A model generated the notes under the pieces. That model ran no database searches and was not told the origin of the DNA. It saw only the letters and a program-made list of their open reading frames with translations. This document shows positions 54,766-64,000 of a stretch of 64,000 nucleotides of DNA, one piece after another (the first letter of the stretch is position 1; every line of letters starts with the position of its first letter). A program made the translations under genes and the position numbers. Location of the stretch: assembly GCA_039583875.1 (NCBI GenBank), contig CM077161.1, positions 58,905,885 through 58,969,884 of the forward strand, given 5' to 3'. This stretch comes from Platanthera guangdongensis (taxonomy: Eukaryota > Streptophyta > Magnoliopsida > Asparagales > Orchidaceae).

Positions 54766-55330
54766 TCACCCTGACTGCTTAATTTCAAACTTCCCTTGTA
54801 TAAGTTTGGCAAACTTTCTACAAAGGTTGTCATCAGTAGATCTAAAGATTATGTTATCAACATATATCTCGACTAGGATGATCTTACCTTTTGATTCCCT
54901 TATAAATAGGGTCATGTCTATCGTCCCCCAAGAGAATTTGTTCTCAATGAGGAATCTAGATAGGGTTTCATACCATCCTCTAGGAGCTTGTTTCAACCCA
55001 TATAAAGCTTTCCTAAGTCTAAAAACAAAATTTGATTGGTTAGGAATAACAAATCCTGGAGGTTGTTCAACATACACTTCTTCCTTCATGTCTCTATTCA
55101 GGAAGGCTGATTTCACATCCATCTGGTAGACTCTAAAACCTTGGTATGCAGCATGTGTAAGGAACAGACTGATGGCTTCTAGTCTTACTATAGGCGAAAT
55201 GGTTTGATTAAAGTTAATACCTTCTTCCTGTATGTACCCCTGAGCTACCAATCTAGCTTTATTATAGGTTATAATGTCATTTTCATCAAGTGTTTTCTTA
55301 TAGATACAATTGGTTCCAATGATATTACGT
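54766..55330 (-). pseudogene. Reverse transcriptase of element B with YVDN site
   Basis: The frame 55251-54766 has VRLEAISLFLTHAAYQGF, YQMDVKSAFLNRDMKEEVYV and [18 protein letters not shown]. The active site (54853-54864) reads YVDN instead of YVDD, so a catalytic Asp is lost. It continues SYRKFAKL-like text (LCRKFAKLIQGKFEI). A stop separates it from the linker upstream. Confidence 0.87.
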
Positions 55331-55332
55331 CC

Positions 55333-56640
55333 TTATGGTCTGGGAACCAGCTTCCAGAACTTACACCTCTTAAACCGGTTCAATTCTTCTTGCATAGCTA
55401 CAATCCAAAACTGATCCACGTTTTCCTCTTCAAACAATTTAGGCTCTCCTTGTGACAAGAAACTGGAGTATATTATTGTGTCGAGACTTCTGCTCCATGT
55501 CGCTACACCTTGACTTGCATCACTAATGATCTGGTGTCCTGGACGATTCTTCAAATGCCTGACTGCTAGAGGCAGTCTTCCATCAGTATTTTGTGCTCCA
55601 AAGTCTCCATCATGTTGAACATCATCCACTTCCTTTGTGCCTTGTTCTTCCTCTGGAATACACGTACTTTCATCTTTATCTTGGACTATAGGTTCAGCTT
55701 CCTTAACAGTTAGCTTGTCAATGATCACTTTTGTGCCTGCAGGACTAGAAAAGGAGCATGACAGCTCATTGTTAATCATGTTTGATTCATAAAACACCAC
55801 ATTAACTGACTCCTCTAAAATTTAACTTGTCAAGTTATAGATCTTATAGGCCTTACTATGATTGTTGTACCCAACAAAGATCCCTTCATAGTACTTGGCA
55901 GCAAACTTAGTTATATAGGATTTCCCATTGTTAAGCACATAGCATTTGCTCCCAAAAATTCTGAGATATGCAAGGTTTGGTTTTCTGCCCTTCAATAGCT
56001 CATAAGGAGTCTTTTTATGGCTCTTGGTGATAGAAGTCCTGTTGAGGACATGACAAATAGTATTTACTACATCAGCACAGAAATATTTTAGGAGAGATGT
56101 ATTATTCAGTAAAGTCCTCCCATCTTCTATGAGAGTCCTATTCTTCCTCTCAGCAATCCCATTTTAGTAGGATGTTCTTGGAGAGTAAAACTCTTGCTGA
56201 ATCTTAAGTTCTTCACAAAACTTTGTCATGAATTAAGATTGAAACTCAGTTCCATGAACACTTCTGATTCTGACCACAAAACTGTTCAATTCATTATGTA
56301 TTTATTTGACAAATGTCTTGAAGACATCAGGGGTTTCAGATTTTTTTCCTTAAAAAGAAAACTCAAGTAAATCTGGGATAGTCATCAACAATAACAAAGG
56401 TGTAGACTTTTCTACCTAGACTATGAACTGGCATAGGACCAAACAAGTCCATATGTAGGAGGTATAAATACCTCATAGAGTCTTTGGTTTCAATGCTTTC
56501 AAAAGAAGCTTTGGTCTGCTTGCCTTTTTGGCATGCAGAGCAAATGCTCTCCTTAGTGCATTTTATATTAGGATCATTCCTAACTAGCTCTTTACTAAAG
56601 AGCTAACTTATGATATTATAGTTAAAATAAGCTAGCACCT
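55333..56640 (-). pseudogene. Integrase and linker of element B
   Basis: The linker frame (55800-55333) reads RLPLAVRHLKNRPGHQIISD and QGEPKLFEEENVDQFWIVAM. Upstream the integrase text is readable in pieces (GIFVGYNNHSKAYKIYN-like, RKNRTLIEDGRTLL-like, VVDDYSR-like) with frameshifts and stops throughout. It is a plain remnant. Confidence 0.75.
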
Positions 56641-56644
56641 TATG

Positions 56645-57052
56645 TCATTTGACACAGTGTGAGGCTTTCTCATTTACAACTAGGAATATGAGAGAGACTG
56701 AATTTACACAAAGAAACTTTTGACAATACACATTCAAACTCCTAGTCCCTGTCAAGATGACCTCTTGGTCACTTGACTTCTTTATGTGGCACTCATACTT
56801 ATGGAATGAAATGTCATTGTCAAGATCACACAGTTGGCTTATGCTTATAAGGTTATGTTGTAACCCTTCCACATAGGCTTCTTTTGTGAAAGTAACTAAG
56901 CCATTTGAGATCTTACCATAACCTCTGGTAATCCCTTTGTTTGATCCACCAAAGATCACCTTTGGTCCATCCTTCACTAGAATGAACTCTCTCAAATTGT
57001 TCTTTGTTCCAGTCAAGTTCCTGGAATAACCACTATCCAAGTACCATATAGG
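56645..57052 (-). pseudogene. Protease region of element B
   Basis: It reads TPIWYLDSGYSRNLTGTKNN (the usual Cys and His after DSG are changed), GGSNKGITRGYGKI and HNLISISQLCDLDNDISF. The open frame runs on to 57118, but the part beyond about 57052 is LTR C read backwards, so the apparent start there is false. Confidence 0.8.
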
Positions 57053-59318
57053 AGTTGGGTCCATTGATCTAAATGGCCCATATTTGTAAGAATTAAAACA
57101 AGTCAATGACATACACACAAGTTGTATTTGATGTGTGTTTGAGTTTATGTATGCAGGTCAGTCCATATTACACTAATTGGACAGGTGGACACCAAGCAAG
57201 CTGGTAATCAGGAAAAAATTACACTAAGTCCACAGGTGTTGAGTAGAGCAAGCTCACTCAATGCCAACTAACTTAAGAAAGAAAGCTGGTCAGAAAAATA
57301 CTACGAAGTCCATAGGCATTGAGTGGAGCAAGCTCACTCAATTCCAGAAGTTAAGGAAATATGTTGGCAAGCAAGAAATTCTACTAAGTCCATAGGTGTT
57401 GAGTGAAGCCAGTTCACTCAACGTCATGAGCAAAAAAGCACTGAGTCAGGTATGGACAGTAAAAGCCTATGCATCAGCAAGAAGAAAAATCGACTAAAGT
57501 CTACAGGCAATGAGTGATGTCATCTCACTCAATGCCATACTGCTTATTGATTGAGTAAAGCTCATTCTATCAAAGCCACAGAGTGTCTACCACAAAAAAT
57601 AGATTCTAAGTCCAGAAGCGTTGAGTGAGGCCAGTTCACTGAACGTCATACCGATTTTGTCAAAGACAAAGGAGATCGAAAGGAAAATATGTCGAAGTAC
57701 AAAAGTATTGAGTGAAGCCAGTTCACTCCCCGCCAAATGAAAGAAAGCATTGAGACAAGCTCCAGCAGTCAATGTTAGAAGGAAGGACATAATTTGACTA
57801 AGTCTAAAAGTGTTGAGTGAAGCCAGTTCACTCAACGCCAAGATCAAAAAGCTTTGAGTCAAGTTAATGTTGTCAACATAAGGGGAAATAGAGAAATTAT
57901 CTCAGTCCAGAAGCATAGAGTGAACCTAGTTTACTCAACGCACTCAACGCTAGATTTCAGAAGCAAAGGCAGAAAGTGTTGAGTGATGCCAGCTCACTCA
58001 ACACCTTCAGACAGAAGGAGATTTGGCTAAGTATAAAGGAGTTGAGTGAAGTTTACTCACTCAACGCTCTCAACGCAAAGCATACAAAAAGGGCTGAAGA
58101 TTAAGCTAAGGCAAAAAGTGTTGAGTGAATCTCATTCACTTAACGCTCTCAACGCCTGGATGAACTGAAGAATTGACTAAGTACATAATCGTTGAGTGAT
58201 GGACATTCACTCAACGCTCTCGACTCCTGGAGTAATTTTGTGAATTTGGCTAAGTCCAGATGGCTGATGTCATCATGAGTCAGCAAAAATCAACAAAGTC
58301 AACACAATTCAAAATCTTTGCGGGAAAGATGCAGTATGCCATAGATGGCGATGGAGGCCAACTGTTCTTATATTCTGCAAATGGAAGGTGGTAAATCGGC
58401 AATTAAGGTGGGGCCCACAGTGGAAAGAGTCGTTGACCGATGATCAATAAAAGGGAAAGATTGGCTGAGTCGACAACAAGCAATTAGGTTTTATGATTTC
58501 AAAACTGCGGCTGAACATCTTCTTACTCGTCATTGCTGCCGAGTCTGAAGGTTTGTTTTGTTCAGTCAACCTAAAAGCAAAAAATAGATAGCTGCTGTGA
58601 TTTTCATCTGCTACAGCAAGGTCCAGACTGATTCCTGAAATAGAAGAGGCAGTGGTTTCTGCAAGTTACTTCCAGAACAAGCCGCGATTCTTTTGAAGAT
58701 ATCTGTTAACTTGTTGTTGTGAAGAAGAAGTTAGGGCAGACTTATTTTCAGCCCAGGAAGACAGACACGGAGAAATTTCTCGGGTGTCTGATTATGTCAA
58801 ATCACTTTTATTTTCTATAGAATCCAATCTTAGATCTGAGTGTAAGATTCCTGAGTGAATCCGAGTGTAGGCCTGTGTTATAAAGGCTAAAGTAGGATAT
58901 GTTGGTGATTTGAGTGTAAGATTATTATGTGAATCTGAGTGGTAGGCCTGTGTTATAAAGGCTGAAGTAGGATCCAATTGTGATATGAGTGGTAGGGCTC
59001 AGTGCGTGAGTTGTAGGTCTTAAAGAAGACTGAGTGGTCCTGCGGGATCGTATTGTAAGCTCCTTAGAGCCGAGATTTTGGAGAAGAGCCTTGTCTAGCA
59101 CACTATTATAAAGGTGGGATCGACAGTGGACGTACCCATAATCTGGGGGACCACTATAAAATAATTGTGTCTTCTGTGTGTGTTCATGAAAGCTTAACTA
59201 CTAACTCAAAAAGCACGGCAAAGTAAATTATAAATCTGATAAAGCTTTAAAGAGACCAAAAAAACCTATTCCCCCCCCCCTATAAGTGTTTAGCTGACCT
59301 TGAAATCAAAGTCTTTCA
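57053..59318 (+). repeat. 5' LTR of element C
   Basis: This is a plus-orientation LTR of the A/B family, about 2266 bases long, from (A)GTTGGGTCCATTGATC to AAGTCTTTCA. It is the inverted counterpart of LTR B. The array of GTTGAGTGAAGCCAGTTCAC-type units covers 57230-58235. The first base of the expected TG start is A here. Confidence 0.8.
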
Positions 59319-59320
59319 AG

Positions 59321-59332
59321 TTGTATCAGAGG
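59321..59332 (+). other. Primer-binding site of element C
   Basis: TTGTATCAGAGG differs at one or two places from the initiator-Met tRNA site and stands two bases after the LTR end. Confidence 0.75.
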
Positions 59333-59397
59333 GAGGTTACTCAAAAAGTACTCAACATTCTGAGTAGATCTCCAGTGTCAGCAAAAAGATTGTCCTT

Positions 59398-59682
59398 ATG
59401 GGTTCAGGAGTGAACTATAAGTAGTTGGGTGCTATGAAGCTTTCAATCTGTAGGAAGGAAGGGTTTGGCATCTAGAAGGAGAGGGTTAGGTTGTTCATGG
59501 AAGCAGCTGACCCTAGGATCTTTATTACAGTCAAGGAAGGGCCTTTCATCCCTATGAAAGTGTCAGTTCTAGATGCAAATGTCAAGACACCCAAGACCTA
59601 TTCTGAAATGACAAAGGATGAAGTCATCCTTGCCACTATGGACAAGAGGGCACAAAATATTATAGTTAGTGCCATAGATGAC
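59398..59682 (+). pseudogene. Gag N-terminus of element C
   Basis: From the ATG at 59398 the frame reads MGSGVNY, then a stop (TAG), then LSICRKEGFGI, another TAG, and an open stretch KERVRLFMEAADPRIFITV, TPKTYSEMTKDEVILATMDK and AQNIIVSAIDD. It is the same UBN2-type domain as in A and I. It is cut at 59682 by element J. Confidence 0.82.
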
Positions 59683-61245
59683 TGAAAGTATCTAGCGTCT
59701 ACCTAATTTACCTAGAGGGGGTGAATAGTGATGTTTGTGTCTTTTTGCAAATTAAAAATTACTCAAAAATAAACAAGCACACAAACACAGATATTTATAG
59801 TGGTTCCCCGTATTGGGTACGTCCACAGTCCCGCCTCGCCTATCTACCACGAAGGGTCAGAATCGATTACTTCACCTTTCTTAGATTATCAATAATCTTA
59901 CAACTCAAATCAACGCTCCTACACCTCGGAGAACAAACTCTCCTACAGCTCGTTCCACAACTGGATCTACAACTCGATCCACGCACGGATCAACAAACTC
60001 GATCCACAAGCGGATCTACAAACTCGATCCTCAAACATATCTACAAACACGATCCTCAAATGGATCTACAAACTCGGAGATAAATCTCCTACAATATGTA
60101 AAGCAATATTACAAAACACAAACGATTGCAAGTCTTCGATCTGATGTTCTTCATAGAAGTAGATCTTGAAACTTGTAGAACTCGAAAACTCGAAATCCTT
60201 GTAGAACTAGAATCTTGAGCCTTCGATCTTTGAATAACTAGGACTGGAGTAGAATAGATCTTGAGAGAGGAAGTGATCTAGTCAAGGTAGTCGTTGAATA
60301 AGAAGATCGCTAGTCGTCGACGGCCAATCGGGAAGAATCATGAATCGCGTATGGGCGGCTGATGGTTTCTGAGTTTGGAATCTTTTGAAATCGAAATGTA
60401 ATTCATGCAAGATTAGAAAGTTCCTCGAATTCGAAATCCACCCTAACATACATATAGAGAGAATCGAAGCAACGGTTAGAAAGGATTTCCAAAAATGGAA
60501 CCCTAAAAGTTACTCTGCATGGCCGAAAATCCCGAACCAGAGAAAAATTCGGAAAACGACCAAAGTCATTTTCGACGGGATTTGTCGAGTATCACTTATT
60601 ATACTCGCCGAACCTGATAATGATATACGTCGAATTAGCCTTGGACAGAAATCCATAGTTGTCAAAAATTTTACTCGGCACATTCGAAGAGTATCGCTTG
60701 GGATACTCGACGAATTCGGCGATTATCGTTAGATACACTCGATGAATTCGGCGAGTATCGCCAGTGATACTCAGTGAATTTTACTTGGTGGATTTCTAGA
60801 TTTCCAGATAATTTACTATAAGTATTTATGACGAATTCGACGGGTATCGAGAAGTATACACGAGGAATTTGGCGAGTATCAAGAGGATACTCAACAAATT
60901 CGACGTATATGGCTCACCATACTCGCCGAATTTTACTTTGGTAAAATTTCAATTTTTCTGAGTCCATGTCTTTGGCCTTCCTTGGTCCTTCTCCTGTACT
61001 TGGGATAGAAGTACACCCCAATAGAGAGATTACATGTGAGTCAACACATTGACCCACATAATGAAGGATTACATTATGTAGTCTTGTGTTTACTGACCCA
61101 TTGTAACCTGACATTGGTGTGTACTTAGCAAAGTAGACCTGCAAGTACATAACTAAAAAGGCAACATCAAATATAATCTCAATTCATCTTATCTTAACTG
61201 GGCGCTTCTTCAAATCTGGGTTATTGTGGATATAATACCCAACAA
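59683..61245 (-). repeat. 3' LTR of element J
   Basis: It is 1563 bases long, from TGAAAGTATCTAGCG to AATACCCAACA in plus orientation. It has CTAGAGGGGGTGAATAG and TTTATAGTGGTTCCCCG like the other Sirevirus LTRs. The array (60575-60935) uses ATACTCG(A/C)CGAATTCG-type words, giving CGAATTCG and ATACTCG...CGAGTAT palindromes. A TATA-like CTCTATATG lies at 60451-60459 on the minus strand. Confidence 0.85.
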
Positions 61246-61376
61246 TCTCCTCTTATTTGAAGAAGTCAGAACAATATAAGCTAAGATGAATTGCACATGA
61301 TAAATAATAAAATAAGAAAACTTGAAAAGATAAATGATATAAATAAAACACGCATTCTAAGACAATTGTGAAAATC

Positions 61377-61402
61377 TTATATATATATATATATATATAT
61401 AT
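61377..61402. repeat. (AT)n microsatellite
   Basis: A run of 26 bases of TA/AT after the downstream ORF of J, at the same relative place as the 92-base run after the F ORF. Confidence 0.9.
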
Positions 61403-61457
61403 CAAATTGTCCATAGTATTTAACAGGGGAAAACCCACAACTCAACCCAAAATATCA

Positions 61458-64000
61458 CTACAGCTCCTGCCTGCCCTGATTCTTCTGCCTTTGTCTATCA
61501 AAATAAGCCCTCGGATTTTCAAAGTACTTTGGAGGAGGTGCAGGCATCGGATCAGCATTTCTATGATTTCTGAAATGTATTCTCCTTTTAGTGCAGGACA
61601 TCTTGTACTTGTCCCATTCCTCTTGGTCATAGTGATGTTGATGCTTTTCTGCTCCAAGATCGACCAAGGAGAATGTGTCCAATATAATACCTTTGGATAT
61701 GGGACTCCACACTTCTTCCATTTCTCTGTTTGGTTCTGTACTGACAGCAGATGGTCCTTTACCATACTTCTTCTTCTTCTTGTGGACTCAAGCAGAAGGG
61801 GTCTCTTCAACATTAATAGCAGCAGCAATATCAGCCTGATAAAAATCCTGTGTGTTTGACCATAGTTGAGAGTAATCCTAGGGAGGATGAATCTCATCAT
61901 GAGCTGGTACATGCATAACAGGTACTTGAGGTCCAGTCAACTGATTATGCAGCCACATGCAGTTATTATAATTATAGTCAATAGACTTTTGGAAGTTTTC
62001 TATCATGGCAGCTTCAACAGCATTCAGCTTAGCTTTCATACCTTCCTCCCCCTTTGTGACTTCTGTAGTCAGAGCATTTGCATAAGCTTGCACGTTGTTG
62101 TCATAATGAGCCATTGGCGTATTGTGTGCTGCAATCATATTCTTGGCATTTGTATCGATATTATCCATTATTTCCTTGACATAATGGAGGCCATCCATAT
62201 TCAGTTTTATAGTGTTACCACCCTTAACAAATAATAAGTCAATCTTTATATCAAGCTCTTTAATTTGAATTTTGACTTCAGCAAGACCTTTGTTGACGTC
62301 TTGCTCTATTTCTTTTACCTTTTCCAGGACTTTCTTCATTGTTGCTTCAAATTGTGCTTGTTGTCTTACCAACTTGACCTCTATTGTCTTGAGAATTAAA
62401 TTGTCAGCACTGGAGGTGGTAACTGTCTCAGAAACAATAGGTGGGTGAGAGGGTAGATCTTCATTAAGAGACTCATCGATCGGTGATAATCGAGCTTTAG
62501 CATTCAGTAGAGGCACTTTAGCAGTTAGGACATGAGGATGCTCCTCTACATCTCCTTCCTCATCATAAATCTTAATGATCTCCTCAAGAATAATTGGAGG
62601 TATACTTGTTGCCTTGGCAACTCTTTTCTCAAGGTTGTGGATAAACCTGTCAACCTCAGTACCAACTGATATAGAAGTCCTAGTCACCTCCCCCTCAGAA
62701 GATGAAGTAGGAACAATCTTTCGGAGAGGGACAATCAGATTTGCCACTACTATGAGTGCATCAACAACACTAACCTCATCATCAGCAGACTAATCTGAAT
62801 CAATCCTCATCTCAACAGCAACATCATCAATCTCATCTAAATCATCTTCCTCAACAGAATCTTCCTCAACTGTAGCATCCTCTTCCTCCTCATGAACCAA
62901 CTACTCAACAGCAGTAAGTGCAATCTGAGCTACCTTTCTCACTAGATTCTTTGTCTCTACAACTAGAGCAACTAACATATCATTATCAGCAGCATACTCA
63001 ATATCAAATTCCTCAGGATCCTCCTCATGCTCAGAAGGAGCTGGATCCTCTTCCTCTTCAGTCACTTCTACATCCTCAACTAGCAGAACCTCTGGCACAG
63101 CAGCAGTACCAATAGCAGCAACCTCTGCTAGGAGATCAACTGGCTCTTAGTCGGTAAGCACTGTATCTGGGGCAACTGAATAAGGAACTGAATTTGGAAC
63201 AACTAGAACTGAATCTGATAGAGCAACTATCTCTCCCTCAATTCCTGCACTCATGCTAGCAGGAATCTCACTAGGGCGTGGTGTAGGAATCCTGTTATCA
63301 GGTACTTGTTGTTCCTCCTCCACTAGCAAAGCTGGGGCTCCCCCTTGCTTCACTATCCACCTATCCCACCTGGAGAAGATTGTGGAGTATATTCTTGAGG
63401 TGATGGATAGGAACTCCTTTGGTCATATCAAACCTATCACCATCTATTTGGTTCAGGTACAGGATGATAATCCTCCCAAGGTTGGGAGTGCGGAGGTTGT
63501 CCTTGATCTTATCAAACAATAGTGCACCCCAATTTACCTTCTTCCTACAGATGATACCAACCAGAACTTTGAACATATCTGAAGATAGGTAATCATGAGA
63601 GCCTATTATGCAAATCAACACCTTTTCGATGATGTCTGAGAGAAGCTTGCCTTCCTAATTAATCCCTTTGCGCTTGATGGCCTTGGTGCCTTTGGGCAGT
63701 CCATAGAAAGACAGAGCTCTGGAGAAATTAGCCTCATCAAGGTAATCAGCTTGATCACATACTGGAAGCTACAAGTACCAAGACAAAAGAGAGACTTTCA
63801 CTTTCAATTTCACTTTAAATTTCTGAATCGTGCTCTTAATCACTGTGTCTTCGTGTCTGAGCTTGGCGTTCTGGAAGAACTCAAGAACTTCCTTTTCCAA
63901 AACTTTGCATGGGTGTTATAGGAAAATGATTGTCTTGTAGTCTCCAACATGAGAATCACATTGCGAACCCATCTAAGGCATGAGCAAACCTAGAGCGAAC
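61458..64000 (-). pseudogene. Downstream (env-like position) ORF of element J
   Basis: The pieces starting at 63353, 63098, 62747 and 61721 share one frame. The piece at 63621 needs a frameshift, and the text continues to the window edge. The N-terminal domain reads KEVLEFFQNAKLRHED, FYGLPKGTKAIKRKGIN and WGALLFDKIKDNLRTPNLGR, alignable with element I (EVLEFYSNATLNSK, HGLPS, VIFNKIKESIKKPNLGR). The middle (62747-61878) has a predicted coiled coil (QAQFEATMKKVLEKVKEIEQ). The C-terminus (61721-61458) has EEVWSPISKGIIL, QEEWDKYKMSC and PKYFENPRAYFDRQRQ, matching the end of the I protein. The function is unknown. Confidence 0.68.

Larger units (their letters stand above)
53445..57052 (-). mobile_element. 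Element B: Sirevirus internal region, 5' part missing
   Basis: From the polypurine tract (53445-53462) upstream it has a non-coding part with at least six purine tracts on the minus strand (53597-53815), then RNase H, reverse transcriptase, linker, integrase and protease. It stops abruptly at the protease active site, where LTR C of the opposite orientation begins. Gag, primer site and 5' LTR are missing. It has no downstream ORF. Confidence 0.85.
61246..64000 (-). mobile_element. Element J: Sirevirus 3' part, continues beyond the window
   Basis: This minus-strand internal region begins with the polypurine tract at 61246 and holds only the non-coding tail and the downstream ORF. Pol, gag and the 5' LTR would lie beyond 64000. 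It is inserted in gag of element C; the left flank is ATGAC (59678-59682) and the partner is not in the window. Confidence 0.8.

Noticed and set aside
56645..57118. Start of element B protease ORF at 57118
   Set aside because: The first 20 or so codons are the reverse complement of LTR C. The true protease text begins at about 57052.

Overview
This window is plant nuclear DNA made almost entirely of nested LTR retrotransposons. I found no ordinary host gene, tRNA gene, CRISPR array or intact rRNA gene. The plant origin is shown by Ty1/copia Sirevirus-type elements (UBN2-like gag with two zinc knuckles, initiator-Met tRNA primer sites, several scattered polypurine tracts, a long extra ORF after pol), by a Tekay-like chromovirus, by a Tat/Retand-type gag, and by DNA related to plant 5S rRNA. 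I cannot name the species.

Layout. (1) 1-20.6 kb: an old minus-strand Sirevirus 'A' (3' LTR 1-219, 5' LTR remnant from 20377). Three palindromic elements carrying 5S-rRNA-like arms (298-1629) lie in its 3' non-coding part. A complete 12.4-kb minus-strand Sirevirus 'I' (3557-15991) sits in its reverse transcriptase. (2) 20.6-28.8 kb: a plus-strand Sirevirus gag remnant 'E', split by a 7.1-kb minus-strand chromovirus 'D' (21680-28746, target duplication TGGGT) that has lost its reverse transcriptase. (3) 29-36.9 kb: a minus-strand downstream-ORF remnant 'F', split by an LTR 'N', which is itself split by a very young plus-strand copia element 'K' (30522-35191, target duplication TTCTT) that has a long open pol frame but no gag. 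(4) 36.9-40.2 kb: the 3' end of a plus-strand element 'G'. (5) 40.2-49.3 kb: an LTR 'L' split by a 7.4-kb gag-only Ty3/gypsy element 'H' (40744-48108, target duplication CAGCT). (6) 49.3-51.0 kb: a decayed gypsy remnant 'M'. (7) 51.0-64 kb: Sirevirus 'B' (minus), a same-family element 'C' (plus) abutting it, and Sirevirus 'J' (minus) inserted in the gag of C and leaving the window.

Coding state. Only K has a long uninterrupted polyprotein frame. All other gag and pol frames carry stops or frameshifts. Two elements (I and J) carry a long additional ORF between pol and the 3' LTR; the copies are alignable from an N-terminal alpha-helical domain to a C-terminal EWDKY...KYF...RQ domain, and F carries a third, related piece.

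Most interesting signals. In element I the palindromic TGTCGACA array that precedes the TATA box in its LTR is found again inside the element, between pol and the extra ORF, followed by a TATA box 57 bases before the ORF start. F shows the same order (array, TATA, leader, ORF). This suggests a separate internal promoter for the extra ORF. Other points are the gag-less but recently moved K, the gag-only H with a tandem array of splice-site-like cassettes, and the head-to-head 5S-like palindromes.
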